From Capitulum mitella (taxonomy: Eukaryota > Arthropoda > Thecostraca > Pollicipedomorpha > Pollicipedidae), in contig CP099843.1 of the NCBI GenBank assembly GCA_030062745.1, positions 19,200,997-19,264,996 on the forward strand: 64,000 nucleotides of DNA. Reading direction: 5' to 3'. The translations under genes were made by a program, and so were the position numbers. Shown here piece after piece: positions 24,396 to 36,094 of this stretch (its first letter is position 1; each line of letters opens with the position of its first letter). The notes below the pieces were generated by a model. The model was not told the origin of the DNA, ran no database searches, and saw only the letters and a program-made list of their open reading frames with translations.

Positions 24396-27246
24396 CGTCT
24401 ATGCCTATATGAATACGTTTGATAGTACCGCAGAACGTTTTAGGGGTGCTTGGAAAAATGGCTCATCCTTCTAATGAAAATGGGACCTGGCGATGAGCAA
24501 AAATGCACCAAGCACACAGACACGCCATTGGACTGGCCTTGTTCCCTCCACGGAACTCCTCAGCCCCTGCCACCTCCCCCGATTGCCGTGTTTAAGCGTA
24601 TTCGGTTGCATGTCTGTGGTCAGCAGTGGCCTGTCGACGCTGCAACCAGCAACCAGACGCATCGTACCCTGCGCCATTGTGGCTTAACAGCTGTCCGATT
24701 ACAAAGGACAGATAATCTCTCACCAGTGACCTGGGAAACTTCCCCTGGCAGGGAAGTGTCTTACTGGCATGTTTACCTTCTGGGCAGAAGGTCGCGCACA
24801 GAAGACGGAAGCCAGAAAACTGGCGTCCGGGTCGAATTTCACGTTTTTTCGCAAATGTTGGAGATTTTCTGCCTTTGGCAGACGCGAAACATTGTAGGAT
24901 GGCGTATGTTCACACCAATGCTCACATGAAATTTCGTTTCCATCCAACTTCATCAATGCTTAAGCACTGACACTCGAGTTTGCACTGGATCTCAGCACAT
25001 ACAATATTGTACTATTTGGCCATCTTTACCATGAATTTGATGCATGGGGTTTATTCACTATGTGCGCGGGGTGTGCACGCGTATGTGAAAACAAAGGGTG
25101 TAACGACCTGAACTACCGAGAGGCCAGCCGCGTGCGTGAGGCGGGAGTCGAAAGCCAGCCATGAACCGTGCCGGGCCAACGCACGGGAATACAAGAAGCC
25201 ACAGATGGCCACGGACATCTCAACGAATGTTGAAGAAATTGCGTTCCGTGTAACAGCATAAATGCGTGTAAAGCTCATGTAATATCTATGAAGGTTCCCA
25301 CACACGGTCGTTGGAGTGAGTGAAAGACCGCGCATTATATGGTTTTAGAGACAACTGACCGGTATAAATTTTTTAACACGGTAACCTGAAATTCTCCGGA
25401 CTATAGCTTCCTTTGTGTGGACTTCAAACAGTGTGAAAATCCGAAGAAAAGTCTCGCCACTGCGTGAAGATAATCGATCATAGCGTGCAAGCAATTGCCA
25501 CTCAGTACACATGTTAAATTAGGTCCTGCCAAAGCCCCTTGATCCCGAATTCCGGGCCTGTTGGGTTGAACTGTAACTTTGTTCGGTATGGCATCGGGAA
25601 AATTTGCAATCTACATTGTGATAAGGTGCATGTGTAGGATTCAGTGATCTGTTCGTGCCTGCGCAGCAACCAGAGGCAGTTCGGGAAGGAAAAGAAAAAA
25701 GCGTTTCGCTCTTCGAGACAGGAAAGCTTCAGGAATTAAGTGGCCCATTGTGCAGACAACAGAAAAAACACGGTGCTCGTGACAGGACAAGACAGGCGAT
25801 TTTCTCTGCGCAGGCGGTAAACAGTGATCTGCAGTTCCCGGCTGGTCATTGAGCCGTGTTTTATTCGGAGCACACCGTGTCGCGTAATCAGATTCGCTGG
25901 CTTTTACGAGTGCCGACCAAAGCACGTATGTGCGGCGTGCGGCCATGATTTGCAGTAACGGCTTCCGCTGGCGGCGGGAGGAGCGGCTCTGCGCCGAGCG
26001 TAATTGTTTTCCGGCTGCTATCGCCGTGGTTCCAGTTCCGGTGTGCCGCGGGCAGTCTGCGTGACCGGACCTCGTCGTCCTCTCAGTCTGACTGCTGGAA
26101 CTGTTGGAATACTCGGATGATGCAGCTGATGGGTCGGTACGGCAATGGCCGGACCCTACCAGCCCCGAGGCAATGATCTATACCCTCTGCTCGGCTGGGG
26201 CTGGGCTGGACTTGGATCGTGTTTCGTCTGTCGCGCTGCGCTGCGTTCACGCTGTTCTGTTACCCAGACGTTTAGTATTTGTCGCGGATGTGTTTTGGTA
26301 GTTTGAAGCTATGTGATGTTTGATGTTTGAAGTTTTGTCATTGCATTCCTACAACGCAGGTTTGCCTTGTGTTAAAGTTGTTAAAGTTGTGTTGTGTTTG
26401 CCTGCCTTGTGTTGCCTTGTGTTGTCCGAAAGGAACGGGATCTTGTTTTCTCCTTATTCCTGATATTTACCAGTAAAAAAACAACATTGCGGAGGGAAAA
26501 TCTGACCCGGAAGAACTGAATCATATCCTGGTTCGAAACAGATTGTGCGATCAGCAACCTAAACACAACAATATAGAAAAAAAACATGTCTGACATCCGA
26601 TACTATTACATCTGGGGCAGGTTACCAGCTTCGAGATGCGCACGGGTCCCTCATGTGTGACCTATGTTCTATTGTACTCCTCGTTCTACTTAGCAGTCGG
26701 CAACGTGCTTCACTGAGGATGGGTCACAGAAGGCGTTCCCCGTACCCTTCGGCGACTGGATGCTCACGCCCCTACACGTGGCCCTAATGCGTCAAAATGA
26801 TTGCCGCCTTCCTCCTGTCTGTGCCGCAGTGACTGCATTTTGTATTGGTGTACTTCAAAACCAATTTCCTTAGGTCCGCCGTGTAAAGCAGACAACCTCC
26901 TGTTTGGATTCCGATCAGGCTGTGAGCTGCCTTGGCTGCCTCCGTCGGTTATCGATTTATGGCTATCTATAGCTATTAATATTTCACCATTGACGAGAGA
27001 TCGACGATGTTAGCCACCATGGCTGGTCGCAAAAATATGTCACCATCATCACCTCAGCAAGGAAAAGTAAGATCCAACGGCAAGGAATATCATTCACAGG
27101 AGTGCACATGAAATCCCTGAGTACCCGATATCAGTCTGTTCTAGAGCGCCGTATTCTCCTTTTTACGTATCGTGCACAAACGGTACATAACAGATCTAAC
27201 ACCGCTGCCGTGGACACGGCACATTGCCGTTCCTTTGGCAAAATTG
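24396..27246. other. Unassigned stretch with a possible CpG-rich promoter near 26.0 kb
   Basis: Mostly anonymous DNA. At about 25950-26110 the composition turns CpG-rich, and CTCTCAGTCTGAC at about 26080 resembles an arthropod initiator (TCAGT). No downstream coding exon could be tied to it. Confidence 0.35.
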
Positions 27247-27299
27247 CTATGATCGGGATCGTATCGATGAAAAACTCAGCTCCACCTTAACAGCCTCCC

Positions 27300-27970
27300 G
27301 AAACGTTGGCAGCTGCGGACGCTGATGCAAAACACAGGCCATTAAAGCTGAGCGAGCCGCTTGCGTCACGTCGCTCACCCACGCTCGGCGCCGGCCGGTG
27401 GCGACACGCACCGGCCGCCCCCGCGCCGGCAGCCGCGCCGCCGTGTCAGGACCAAGGGTGCTGCACCGGAACGCGCTGGCGGCGCCACGCGCTGAGGCCA
27501 GCGGTCTAAAATACATCTGAGTCGGGAAACGGCTGCGGGGAACTCATTCCATGCATTCTTCTTCTGCTTGTGGCCGGCGCTCAGTACGGAACTGAGGTCT
27601 CAGAGTAGCTCCGCCAGCACCGGGGTATTAAGTCGCCTGAGAGTCGTCTGGGGTCTGCAGGTACGGCAGGGCTCGACTGCCGCCGCCGAGTGGCCGGTGG
27701 TGCCGGAGGGGGCGCCGGACCGAGGCGCCGGATACGCCGCCGGACGGGCGCCGGACACGCCGCCGGACGGGGCGCCGCCGCGGCGCCAGGGCGGGGGCCG
27801 CACCGTGTTGAAACGGCCGTCGCCGCCGCCAGCCATATGCACTGTGCACTGTGCAGGCGTGCATGCGCCCGGTGCGCCGTTTCTGGCGGTGTTGCAAAAC
27901 ACTGGGAGATGGGGTCGGCCGGTGGCCGCGCGTCCGTCTGTTCCGGGCCGACAGGACGGCCGGATTAGAA
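27300..27970. promoter_or_regulatory. CpG-rich island
   Basis: Dense CpG over about 650 bp in a region that is otherwise AT-richer. Candidate minus-strand exon 27379-27516 lies in it. Between about 27705 and 27800 units with GGGCGCCGGACACGCCGCC repeat imperfectly three to four times, a short minisatellite. Frames open on both strands reflect GC content rather than coding. Confidence 0.4.
27379..27516 (-). CDS. Candidate first exon with a mitochondrial-presequence-like N-terminus
   Basis: The ATG at 27516 opens 46 codons (MYFRPLASARGAASAF and onward), rich in Arg, Ala and Pro with only one acidic residue. This is like a mitochondrial targeting presequence. The exon would end at GCGTGG before GTGAGC, an acceptable donor, exactly between codons. 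The location in a CpG island fits a first exon. No second exon was found, and GC-rich DNA yields such frames by chance. Weak call. Confidence 0.22.
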
Positions 27971-28119
27971 CGGCAGTCCCCTCTGAACGGGCAGGACCAC
28001 GGCCAGAGAAACAATCTGCTCCAGATGGACAGGAGGGTAGTCAGAGGGCCAATACTCTCTGCCTAGACAGGGCGGCAATCAGAGGGGCAATTTACTCTAC
28101 CAGACAGGATGACGATTAG

Positions 28120-28852
28120 TCAGACGGACAGTCTGTCCTGACCAAGTAAGACCAGTCAGACAAGGTTCGCAAGACCCACGCCCCACAAAGCGACCATTGT
28201 GTCCAAACACGAAACAGGAGTGACGAGCCGGAGCAAGATAAGCCCTTCTCAGCGAAGTGCGTAACTGCCATGGTGAAACCGTCCTGCGTTAAGTCCGATC
28301 AACTGTTTAGTTGGAATCCCAATGAAGCGCGCAGCACGAGCCTACCGAAGGTTTTAAGTCAAGAGCGGAACACGCAGCCCTCGTTGCAGAAAGTGTATCC
28401 AAGCGTAGCGGATCCGGTACCAGCGACACGCCGGCGTGACCCTGGAGCAGCCGTGAGGTCGGAACAGTCAGCTGTTCATCGTAAGTACCCTGCGTGAGCT
28501 GAGCGTACAAGATGTTTTAAATGACCAGCGAGGCGCACCGCCAGCAGAGTGGGTTCTCCGCCCTGACGTTGCGTGCGAAGACTTATTGCCAGGAGGGGCA
28601 GGGCGGACTCAGGCTGCAGGCTGCAGGCTGCTACTGGCCGCCGGCTGCTTCGTTATCGGTAGCATAGAAAGATCACCACTTTCTGGGATTCTCAAATGTT
28701 CGACAATGCTCGGTCAAGGTCCACTTTTTCGATTTAACAGCACAACCAGGAACAAACGCACAGGCCAGGCCCAAATATGCGCATTTAACTGTTTTAATAC
28801 AACAGCCAGGGGAGGTATCTATGGCATCCGAAACGGTGAGTTTGGACCCAGT
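28120..28852. other. Unassigned stretch with a plus-strand donor-like site
   Basis: A plus-strand frame from an ATG at 28270 reaches a strong donor-like TCATCGTAAGTAC at about 28482 but shows no domain. A direct GCAGGCT(GCAG) repeat lies at about 28612-28628. Nothing firmer. Confidence 0.3.
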
Positions 28853-29075
28853 TCAGGAATATGTCCACAGCTTGCTCTGGGCGCCAGGGGTGTGAAGTCC
28901 TATCCAGAACCCTGTCCTCAGTGTGCTTTGGGTTACCTGATATTGTTCTATGGCAATGAGCCTCTGGTGTGTGGGAGGCTTCCGGCCGTTAATGACTTCT
29001 ATGGTTGAACGTCTGATGATGTTCCTGAACTCTTGGAGATGTGTGGAATCTTGGTTCACGGCTTTGGACAGGAAT
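28853..29075 (-). other. Unrecognised minus-strand coding-like stretch
   Basis: The frame reads LQEFRNIIRRSTIEVING then RKPPTHQRLIAIEQYQ, with a possible donor (CAG before GTAACC). It continues open as VTQSTLRTGFWIGLHTPGAQ. Amphipathic patterning looks protein-like, but no family was recognised and no start or acceptor is clear. It could be a transposon remnant or an exon. Confidence 0.25.
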
Positions 29076-29139
29076 TGGTTACCGGAAAACACAGAAGTTT
29101 CCGGAACCCAGAAACTCCTGCACAATTATAGGGGCATGG

Positions 29140-29340
29140 GGGGAGGGGGCGTTTTGGGCATTTTGGGCATTTTTTCTTTCTTTCTTTTTTTTCATTTTCT
29201 TTCCTCTTCTTTCTTTCAACGAACATTTTGGGCCATTTCTTCCAGTCAGCGCCAATAGGATCAATGTTAATTTGAAAAAGTTGGGGGGGGGGGGCTACCC
29301 GCCTACCGCCCCCCTCCCGTCCCCGCCTCCCACGTCCTTG
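29140..29340. repeat. Low-complexity G/T-rich tract with poly-G and poly-C runs
   Basis: TTTTGGGCA triplication, a pyrimidine run (CTTTCTTTCTTTT) and a G-run followed by a C-rich segment resemble the interior of the G-rich short elements seen elsewhere in the window. No ends were defined. Confidence 0.4.
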
Positions 29341-29499
29341 CTGTTAAGTCTACACTTGGTAATACGCTGGGTTATTCGGCACTGTGGCAGGCTTCAGATA
29401 TCCTAGAGCATCGTAGAAATTCGTCTACAGCTTTGAAGACAGCAGTACCTACACCAGTTAATGGATCCACACCCTTGAACACCATGCCACCACCCATTG

Positions 29500-29770
29500 G
29501 TGTATTCTCTGTGGGGGCTGCGGGGGATTTTTCAGAAGTGTTGATTTGCCCCCCCCCCCATTTTTAAGGTATCAAATAGGTATGATAATACTCCCCTGTT
29601 GGCCACACAATTTTTTGAACTTTGAAATTTAACAAAAGGAATTTTGACTGTAGTTCGTCATGCAACGCCCGGAAAATGATTTTTATCCACGCTCCACCTT
29701 TCCAGGTGGATTTCAGTTAGCTTCCCCCCCCCCACCCACCCAAGTTTTTGAGCCACGTCGTCACCCATAC
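29500..29770. repeat. Interspersed G-rich repeat family F, uninterrupted copy
   Basis: It carries TTTTTAAGGTATCAAATAGG, AACAAAAGGAATTTTGACTG and TTCAGTTAGCTTCC in one continuous 270-bp block. This gives the intact order for the copy split at 21.2-22.0 kb. Confidence 0.5.
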
Positions 29771-31075
29771 CACCACCGCAAACTATGAAAGAAGCCCCAT
29801 TGTTTTCAGAGACGATCGTTTTGAATGTAGGCCATTCTCAGGGTTCACTCTTATGGTTAGATGTTACGTGGTACAGAGCGAGGTGCGGAGAGAGATGCGG
29901 GGCGTTTTTTCAGACATCGCGAATACCTTTATGTTACAATGAGCCGGCTTCGTGTACCGACACACGCCATCTGATATAATGCGAACTTATTCGCAGGGGA
30001 CAACGCTGATGTAGGCCGCGCATGGTGCCGTGAACCACATCCATACTCGTGTTTTTCATAATCGCTCCCCGAGTATGGACCCACAGTGTCGAACAACGCA
30101 AGCAACGTACGAAAACAATGGACTCCCCACTTCACTGGCACCTATTGCGTTACCAGGTGTGCACAGTCACGGGTTGTATTTGGAATTCCCTTTTTGTCCT
30201 CTCTCGTAAAACAGTATCACCGTATTTGAACTAACAAACTGGAACACCTGCGTTGTGTGCGTGAGGTGCCGATGCGAGGGGGGGGGCCATTTGTAGCAAA
30301 TTTGATTGTCTCTTCAAATACGCACATGCGCCAGGGCTAGGAATGACGCACGGATGTTAATCAACGATCTGGATTTGGGGAGAATCACGTGTCTCTAATG
30401 CGCATGATCTTAACCCGTGACTATTGTGCTGAACAGTATAAAGATCTTTCTTCAATCGGTGTGCTAGTTTGGTCCGGTTTTCATCCTGCCGTACACCAAG
30501 CGGGCGATGAGTTGAAATCCACGCTATGATGGTGTCACAATGCCTTTGAACCTTACAAGGAGATTCAGGGGCCCAGTGGGCCACGATGCCCCGCAATGTC
30601 CAACTTTGTTGGAGGACTTTAGCGGAAGGCCATCTTTTTATCCGGAATACTTATCGACATTGGAGTTAAAGGTTTTGACTGAAAGGAAACTTGAAAGACT
30701 ATCTCTTTCACGATTTCTAGAAGTACAACAATCATGTGCTGCCAGAATTACACAGGTGATATCACTATATCCAGGCATGCGAAGCACTCTAAAGTAGAGG
30801 GTCAAAATCGTTTAACCGATTTCAACTTCCTCTGACGGAGATTCTTGAGCAATAATGTTGCACACTTCTAGAAACAAGAAAAAAATTAAATCAGTATGAG
30901 CCAATGCAGCCATTGGAGGCCCGGCTGGAGATTTCAGAAAAGCATTGGGTTGGGTGGTCTGACTAGGGTTTCAGACAATTTTCCCGTCACTGCCATGGGG
31001 CTAATGTTAAAATCCTCTGAAAAGTGGATGGATCTAGACCTCTCTCCCATGGCGCCTCCAGCCCTGCTTACAGAC
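29771..31075. other. Unassigned stretch downstream of the candidate gene at 31-32 kb
   Basis: No splice-supported exon was recognised. On the minus strand the segment at 30950-31075 reads ATTTTAACATTAGCCCCAT, similar to DNA in the short MITEs, so part of it is probably repeat. Further exons of the gene starting at 32280 would have to lie here or beyond. Confidence 0.35.
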
Positions 31076-31209
31076 CTGTAACGCAGTTTCGAGACCATCA
31101 CATTCCTCCGGTCTGCCATTCCCGTGGTCCGAAAAATCGATTTTAGGCAGTCTCTGTTCTTGCCACATCATGGACATTCCAATCCAGTTCTTCACTGTCA
31201 TGCCAAGAT
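31076..31209 (-). CDS. Tentative exon 3 of the same gene
   Basis: A minus-strand open stretch begins after TTGCATTGCGAG. Taken with the single base left by exon 2, it reads DLGMTVKNWIGMSMMWQEQRL, PKIDFSDHGNGRPEECDG, to an ACAG before GTCTGT. Phase agrees with exon 2. The W-x-E-x-R-L pattern recalls the loop D strand of Cys-loop receptors. Against it: the acceptor has a poor pyrimidine tract, the donor is off consensus, and about 30 residues usual between the first helix and this strand would be missing. It could be unrelated. Confidence 0.15.
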
Positions 31210-31428
31210 CTCGCAATGCAAGTTACACGAGCGTAACTTAATATATGTATCTTCTCATTTCTGCGGGTCAACTGACCTGTCAGGTGTCAAGAAACCCCAG
31301 GTGAGACCCAGGGAGACATCATAATGCACGGGGTTTTGCATTCGGAACCGGTCAAAAACACGCATGAAGAACGAATGCATCGCACCGGGTGGTCATGTAC
31401 TTTCGAAGCTGCGTAATTCGTGGCTTAC

Positions 31429-32280
31429 CTGGTCGTGAGAGGAGAAGTTCGTCGACAAACTGGTCAATGGAGTCGTAGGTGAGCGCACACGACGCCAGGA
31501 CCAGCAAAAGGTACGAGGAAGGCACCTGCAAACAAACAGAACCTGATGCAACGCACAAGAGGTGCCAATTAGCTCACAAAGCGTCATATTGCTGGTGTGT
31601 GTAAAAAAAACGAAAACACTAAAAGGCTGCTGACGACGAACAGCACCGTACATTACCTGACACGACTGCGAACAGAATTTGACATACAGCCTGTTTTGAC
31701 GTCAGAATCTTCCGCAAGCTGACGCTTCAGCTTCCGTGCAACCGATATCTGTTCACTTCAGTGTACATGGAACATTACATGCTGCAAATGTAAGTGGGAA
31801 TTCGAAAAAGTCAATTACCACGTCACAAATGCCTCGCCCGCGAGGAATGCATTATAACCTGAACAAAAACGTTACAAAAACGTCAACTGCACTGTGTCAG
31901 CAATAAGAGCGTAGGTATTCTTTTCAGTTGCCGTAAAGACATTTTATTTCTCAACCTGAAGGTGCTCAACCTCAACCTCGAATCCCTCCCCTTGACTAGA
32001 ACTGAAATCCTACTACCAAACCCACGTTCTTGCTCGATACAGCTTGTCCATTTGACGTACTGCACGGTCGGTGTGTCCTCCCCAGCCGAACGTGCCGTCC
32101 CTACACGTGCACGGACGACGTGCCAACAACAGCGTGACATCGCATGTTCACACGTGGATGGACGGTGTGTCTTCCCCAGCCGAGCGTCCCGCTCTTACAC
32201 ATGGACAGGGGTGTGTCTTCCCCCCGTGAGCGGTCGGACGAGCTCGGCTCCGGCGCCAGCGTGACGCTGCTCACCTGCAT
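31429..32280 (-). CDS. 5' part of a secreted or membrane protein gene (exons 1 and 2, intron between)
   Basis: Exon 1 coding is only ATGCAG (32275-32280) followed by GTGAGC. Exon 2 (31429-31525, 97 nt) is preceded by GTTTGTTTGCAG and followed by GTAAGC, all strong consensus sites. Joined in phase 0 they give MQ then VPSSYLLLVLASCALTY, a classic signal peptide, followed by DSIDQFVDELLLSRP, an amphipathic helix. Exon 2 ends in phase 1. A start split off by an intron just before the hydrophobic core is common in arthropod secreted-protein genes. The ATG sits in a CpG-rich region without a TATA box. The helix resembles the N-terminal helix of extracellular ligand-binding proteins (a Cys-loop receptor or a group-7-allergen-like protein), but this is a guess. 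Exon 3 is uncertain. Confidence 0.5.
32066..32232. repeat. Imperfect tandem repeat within intron 1
   Basis: Units beginning GGTGTGTCTTCCCCAGCCGA recur at about 32070, 32162 and 32210 with shared CGTCCCGCTCTTACACATGG-like continuations. Intronic and non-coding. Confidence 0.5.
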
Positions 32281-32640
32281 GCTGGCCGGCCGGCGACGGC
32301 GCTGTCGCGGGCCGCTGCGCGGCGCGGGTCTCGACTGTCCAGCGCTGGCGGCCGGCCGGTGAGCGCCGCCCGGTGCCCAGAGCGACTGCACGTGCCGGCG
32401 CGGCCGGGCGCCGGCGCGTCGACACTTTCTCCGGCCACCCCCGTCCTGACCTCGAGTGACCGGAGGGTGGACTCGCCCATCTGGGTCACGGCTCCGACCA
32501 CGCACCGCGCCACCGACGCGACCGGCCGATCGGCCGTGTCCCGGCCGATCGTCGCCGGGACACGGCGCCTGCAGCGCGATCGTCGGGTCCAGGTGTCCGG
32601 TCTCTGCAGCGTCTGCGGCCGAGTGGCGAGTGTTGGCTAA
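32233..32640 (-). promoter_or_regulatory. CpG-rich putative promoter of the 32.3-kb gene
   Basis: Strong CpG enrichment with repeated GGCCGGCC motifs upstream of and around the ATG at 32280. No TATA box in the expected place, so a dispersed CpG-type start is likely. Long open frames on both strands here have Arg/Pro/Ala-only composition and are rejected as coding. Confidence 0.4.
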
Positions 32641-33547
32641 TACCAGACGTTGGCCAATGCCGGATGCTCTGCTGCCGAGACGGCCATTTAACACGGGACT
32701 GTGACGGCCTTCTTCAGAGAACTGTTACGTGATTGTGGCAGGCGTATGTGCTTGTGTTATTGATGGATGCGAGGGCCCGGTGAGGTTTGGCAAAGACGGT
32801 TGCACGGAATTATTCGAAATTAACTATATGCTTATTATTCAGATGTGCACGAGGCTGAAATAGGGGAAGAAAGATATCATTGACTGATGCAACAGTTGTG
32901 TAAAAAGCATCGACCATTTCCACTTGTTTTCCCCGACCTGGTTTTGACCCGGTTATGACGTTTGGTTATGTTTGGTTATGACGCCCGGGTGCGGAGGCGA
33001 CCGTCCTACGGCCGAATCTTAATTAAACTGTGTTTACTTTTTCCTTTTATTACCGACTTTAACACTGTCGAACCCATGAATCTTTTCATGTGTGAACTTT
33101 GACGTTACTAATTGCGACACCTTGAATCTGACCTTTTCCCGACAGTGCTATTACGGCATTTCCTTCATTCGTTTTCCTTTTTTGTTGGTGTGTAATGTGT
33201 ACTTGGTCTTCTAAATTTCAGAGTAGACTGGCATGGAAAAAAGCAAATGTACCACTGCTGGAAACCGGCTCGAACTAATCCTGTATCAGCCTCACACTGC
33301 CAGCGTTTGCACAAGATGCATTTGTGTTGTCTGACATATGGTGGAAATGTGTAAAAAAGACTTAATGAAGCGCCGGCACATGTTGTATTGTCTGAACCAC
33401 TTTGCCAATACACGCCAATGATGGAGCACACTGCTGATCTTATGAGAATTCAGGAAGCATCACGAACTGGGACTTATAGTACGTCTTGAAGGCACTCAAA
33501 AAAGAACTGCGAACGAGACGTTCATCATTATTCTCCCATTGCCGATT
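32641..33547. other. Unassigned intergenic stretch
   Basis: No gene or repeat recognised. GTTTGGTTATG is repeated side by side at about 32960. Confidence 0.45.
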
Positions 33548-33662
33548 TTAATATTCCTGTACGCGGGGGGCTTAAGAAACCCCTCTGATCTTTCGTCTGC
33601 CACTCCCAGAGTTTTTAAAGTAGCTTCACGAAACGCGGCCATTTTTACTATCTGTTTTTTAC
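33548..33662 (+). mobile_element. Family B end fragment
   Basis: Starts TTAATATTCC, has a G-run, and aligns with the forward left end at 40495, notably GTTTTTAAAGTAGCTTCACG against GCTTTTTAGCGCAGCTTCACG. The remainder is missing. Confidence 0.5.
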
Positions 33663-34786
33663 CGTGTTATTTCATGTTCTCATAATTTTATTTCACCAGG
33701 GAACGGAACCAGTTCACGTTTTTGAGGCTTCTGGCTTCTGGAAGCTGTTAGATGCGTCCGCGGCCGTTCCAGCAGTTTCCTTGGTCAGCGAATCAGACCG
33801 AGGTAATAAACCTCAGCCGCGACCCTGGACCTGCCCGGTTCCAGGGCTGACTGACAAATGACGAAACGCAAGACTTGACTAAAGACACGGACACTTGAGC
33901 CCAAGACACTGAGCGTCCTAGCTCCAACAAACCGGTCCCGGGGTTCAGGAGGTGCGATATTACCACCTTTCGCTCTCTCTCTGCCTCTTTTCACGGGCCT
34001 CTTTTGACGGTGCATTCTCTTCTGCTCCACTGGCCCGATTCTAAAGGGTGTCTTCTTCACTGGTCCAGTTTCAACGGGCATCTCTACCTCACTGGCACGA
34101 TTTCAATAGGCATTCATTCTCACCCCTGGGCTGATTTCACCCTGCACTTCCTTTTTTCCCTCACCAGCTCGTTCGTTGTAACGCGGCCTGGAAGGCGGTC
34201 TCTCGCTGCCTGTGTGATGTTACTGTCTGTACTGCTGCTCATGTGTTTGGCTGTATGGGTGGCTGAACATACGCCTTTCTTAGTCTTTGGCGTGGGGAGT
34301 AACTTTCCTAAGCGAATAGAAAAAACTCGCACTGAACAAGCTTTCTTTACTGCAGGGTATTTGGGGGTCGACAAGGATTCATAAAGGAAAGAACGTACGT
34401 ATATTCTTCAGAATGGTGGTAGTTGAACACTTTTCTTCAGCTGGGACTTTCCAGGACAAATTGGCTAGTCAGCAAGACAGTTTGACAACTTCATCTCTGA
34501 TTTTGATACAATCTGGTCCTAAGAGTTGCCTTGCGCGCCAATCACGGCCGTAGGAATGTCAGGCTCATCAGACGCACGGCCTGCGAGTTACCGCTTCCGG
34601 CATTTCAGGTCACTGAATGGTAGGCGATAAAGCTAATGGCACTTAAATCGGGTTAAATCATTTCAGTTACGATGAAAAATACATCGTTGTGTTAAGAGAT
34701 CACCCACTAATCCGTTTTGGGTGGCATTTTTGTCATAATATCAATTTTAGGGAGAGCTATCGCAATCGCGTTGCCACTCACACAAG
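33663..34786. other. Unassigned intergenic stretch
   Basis: Plus-strand frame 34004-34384 contains one hydrophobic stretch (MLLSVLLLMCLAVWVA) that could be a membrane segment. No start context, splice site or family supports a gene. Confidence 0.35.
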
Positions 34787-34825
34787 CACTGGCGGATCCA
34801 GGACGTCATTGGGGTCAGGCCCTCT
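34787..34825 (+). mobile_element. Element terminus of CACTGGCGGATCCAGG type, abutting family B
   Basis: The motif CACTGGCGGATCCAGG is typical of short hAT-type ends seen elsewhere in this window. It is cut after 39 bp by the TTAA of a family B insertion. Confidence 0.4.
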
Positions 34826-36094
34826 TTAACCCTTTTCCTGGAGGGCTAGACGGTATGGTCGATTCCCGGCAGGGGGAGGGCGGATTCGACCCCCCCCCCT
34901 TGGATCTCGAGAACTACACGTCCGATTTCATCGCAACAAACGGCAATCGATTTCCCATCGCGAAAATTTTGAAAGGGTTGGATACAGGGGGGCAAAAATA
35001 TCAAAATCTCGGGCATTCTTCGACTTCTTGTAAGTCCGTTGTTTACCGACTGATCTTGATGACATTGGCATAAATCGAGAGATTTATGCCAATTTAGAAC
35101 TTTTGCCTTTTTAGAACTTTTGCTTTTATTTGAACTTTTAGAAATTTAGAACTTTTGCCTTTTGCCTTTTGCCTTTTATTTAGAACTTTTGCCATTGGTA
35201 CACACATTTGAAATTTTGAGAAAATTCTTAGGCGTTCACAGGGTATCGAAAATAGGAGGATTAGTTTCTCAACAAATGAATGAACAGAAAAGGCAAAAAC
35301 ACTTTTTTGGCTTGTGCTGGTCATGTTATGCTATAGAAGTATTACCATGTTTGTATAATGTTAGGATAGGCAATGCCAGGGACATGAGAAAGGGGGAACT
35401 GAAATTGTCGCATGTTCTGCAGACCAACTTTTGACCTTTGACCTTAAATGACGTCCATTGACCCTGGAGTCACTTGGAATGGTCTCGTGTGCATTTAATA
35501 TTATCTGTAAACGTTTTCAATCGTTTGAATTCACTCTATTTCAAAAATTCCATTTAACGGCTATTGTGATATAGGTTGGCGCACTGACATTTTAGGTCAT
35601 AGCTCCGTGATCCGACCTGATATCAAGCTGAAACTTGATACGCAAGTAGAGGGCATTCTTTTACAGCACATATATTCCGGTTTTGGCATTTGATAAAATA
35701 GCTCCGAAATTGTTACTATAAAACCAAATTTTGACTTATGACCCTGACCTGACCTTGTTAAGTGACCTCAAATGAACAAAATTGTTTTTGCACGTTGCTT
35801 AACTACTTTGCTATACTTTCATTTCAGTTTTTAAGTTCTACCTTAAAAGCGCTATTTTTGGCAATCATTTTCCTTTTACTCTGAACAGTGCCAAAAATGG
35901 TCTCAGGTGCCTCCCAAAAACGTTGCTTGGCTCCGCCTCTGAGCAAAGCAGAATTTCAAGATTTCGTCGCAGAACGTAGAAAGAATATCTAGGAAAAGTG
36001 ACGAGGTTTCGTGAAGCTGTGTCAAAAAGCCTGGAATTGGCAAACAAAAAACCCGAGGGGAGAGGATTCAGCCCCCTGCCGGGAATAGGGTTAA
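34826..36094 (-). mobile_element. Family B TTAA-flanked non-autonomous transposon, reverse copy
   Basis: TTAA at 34826-34829 and 36091-36094 bounds 1269 bp. It is inverted relative to 40495, with shared GAGGGCTAGACGGTATGG, CTCGAGAACTAC and CAGCTTCACG-type blocks. On its minus strand it carries a direct repeat of AGGTCA with one-base spacing (35432-35444, written there as TGACCTTTGACCT). No transposase. At 36095 it abuts a family D repeat, so it inserted at or beside that repeat's end. Confidence 0.8.

Noticed and set aside
27568-28119. Plus-strand 183-codon frame in the CpG island
   Set aside because: Opposite-strand frames are equally long, there is no domain, and the Pro/Arg/Ala/Gly composition matches GC bias.
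32101-32694. Minus-strand 197-codon frame upstream of the 32.3-kb gene
   Set aside because: Composition is Arg/Pro/Gly/Ala as expected of any CpG-rich DNA, and it overlaps the intron and promoter.
34004-34384. Plus-strand frame with one hydrophobic stretch
   Set aside because: No start context, splice sites or homologous pattern; one hydrophobic run is weak evidence.
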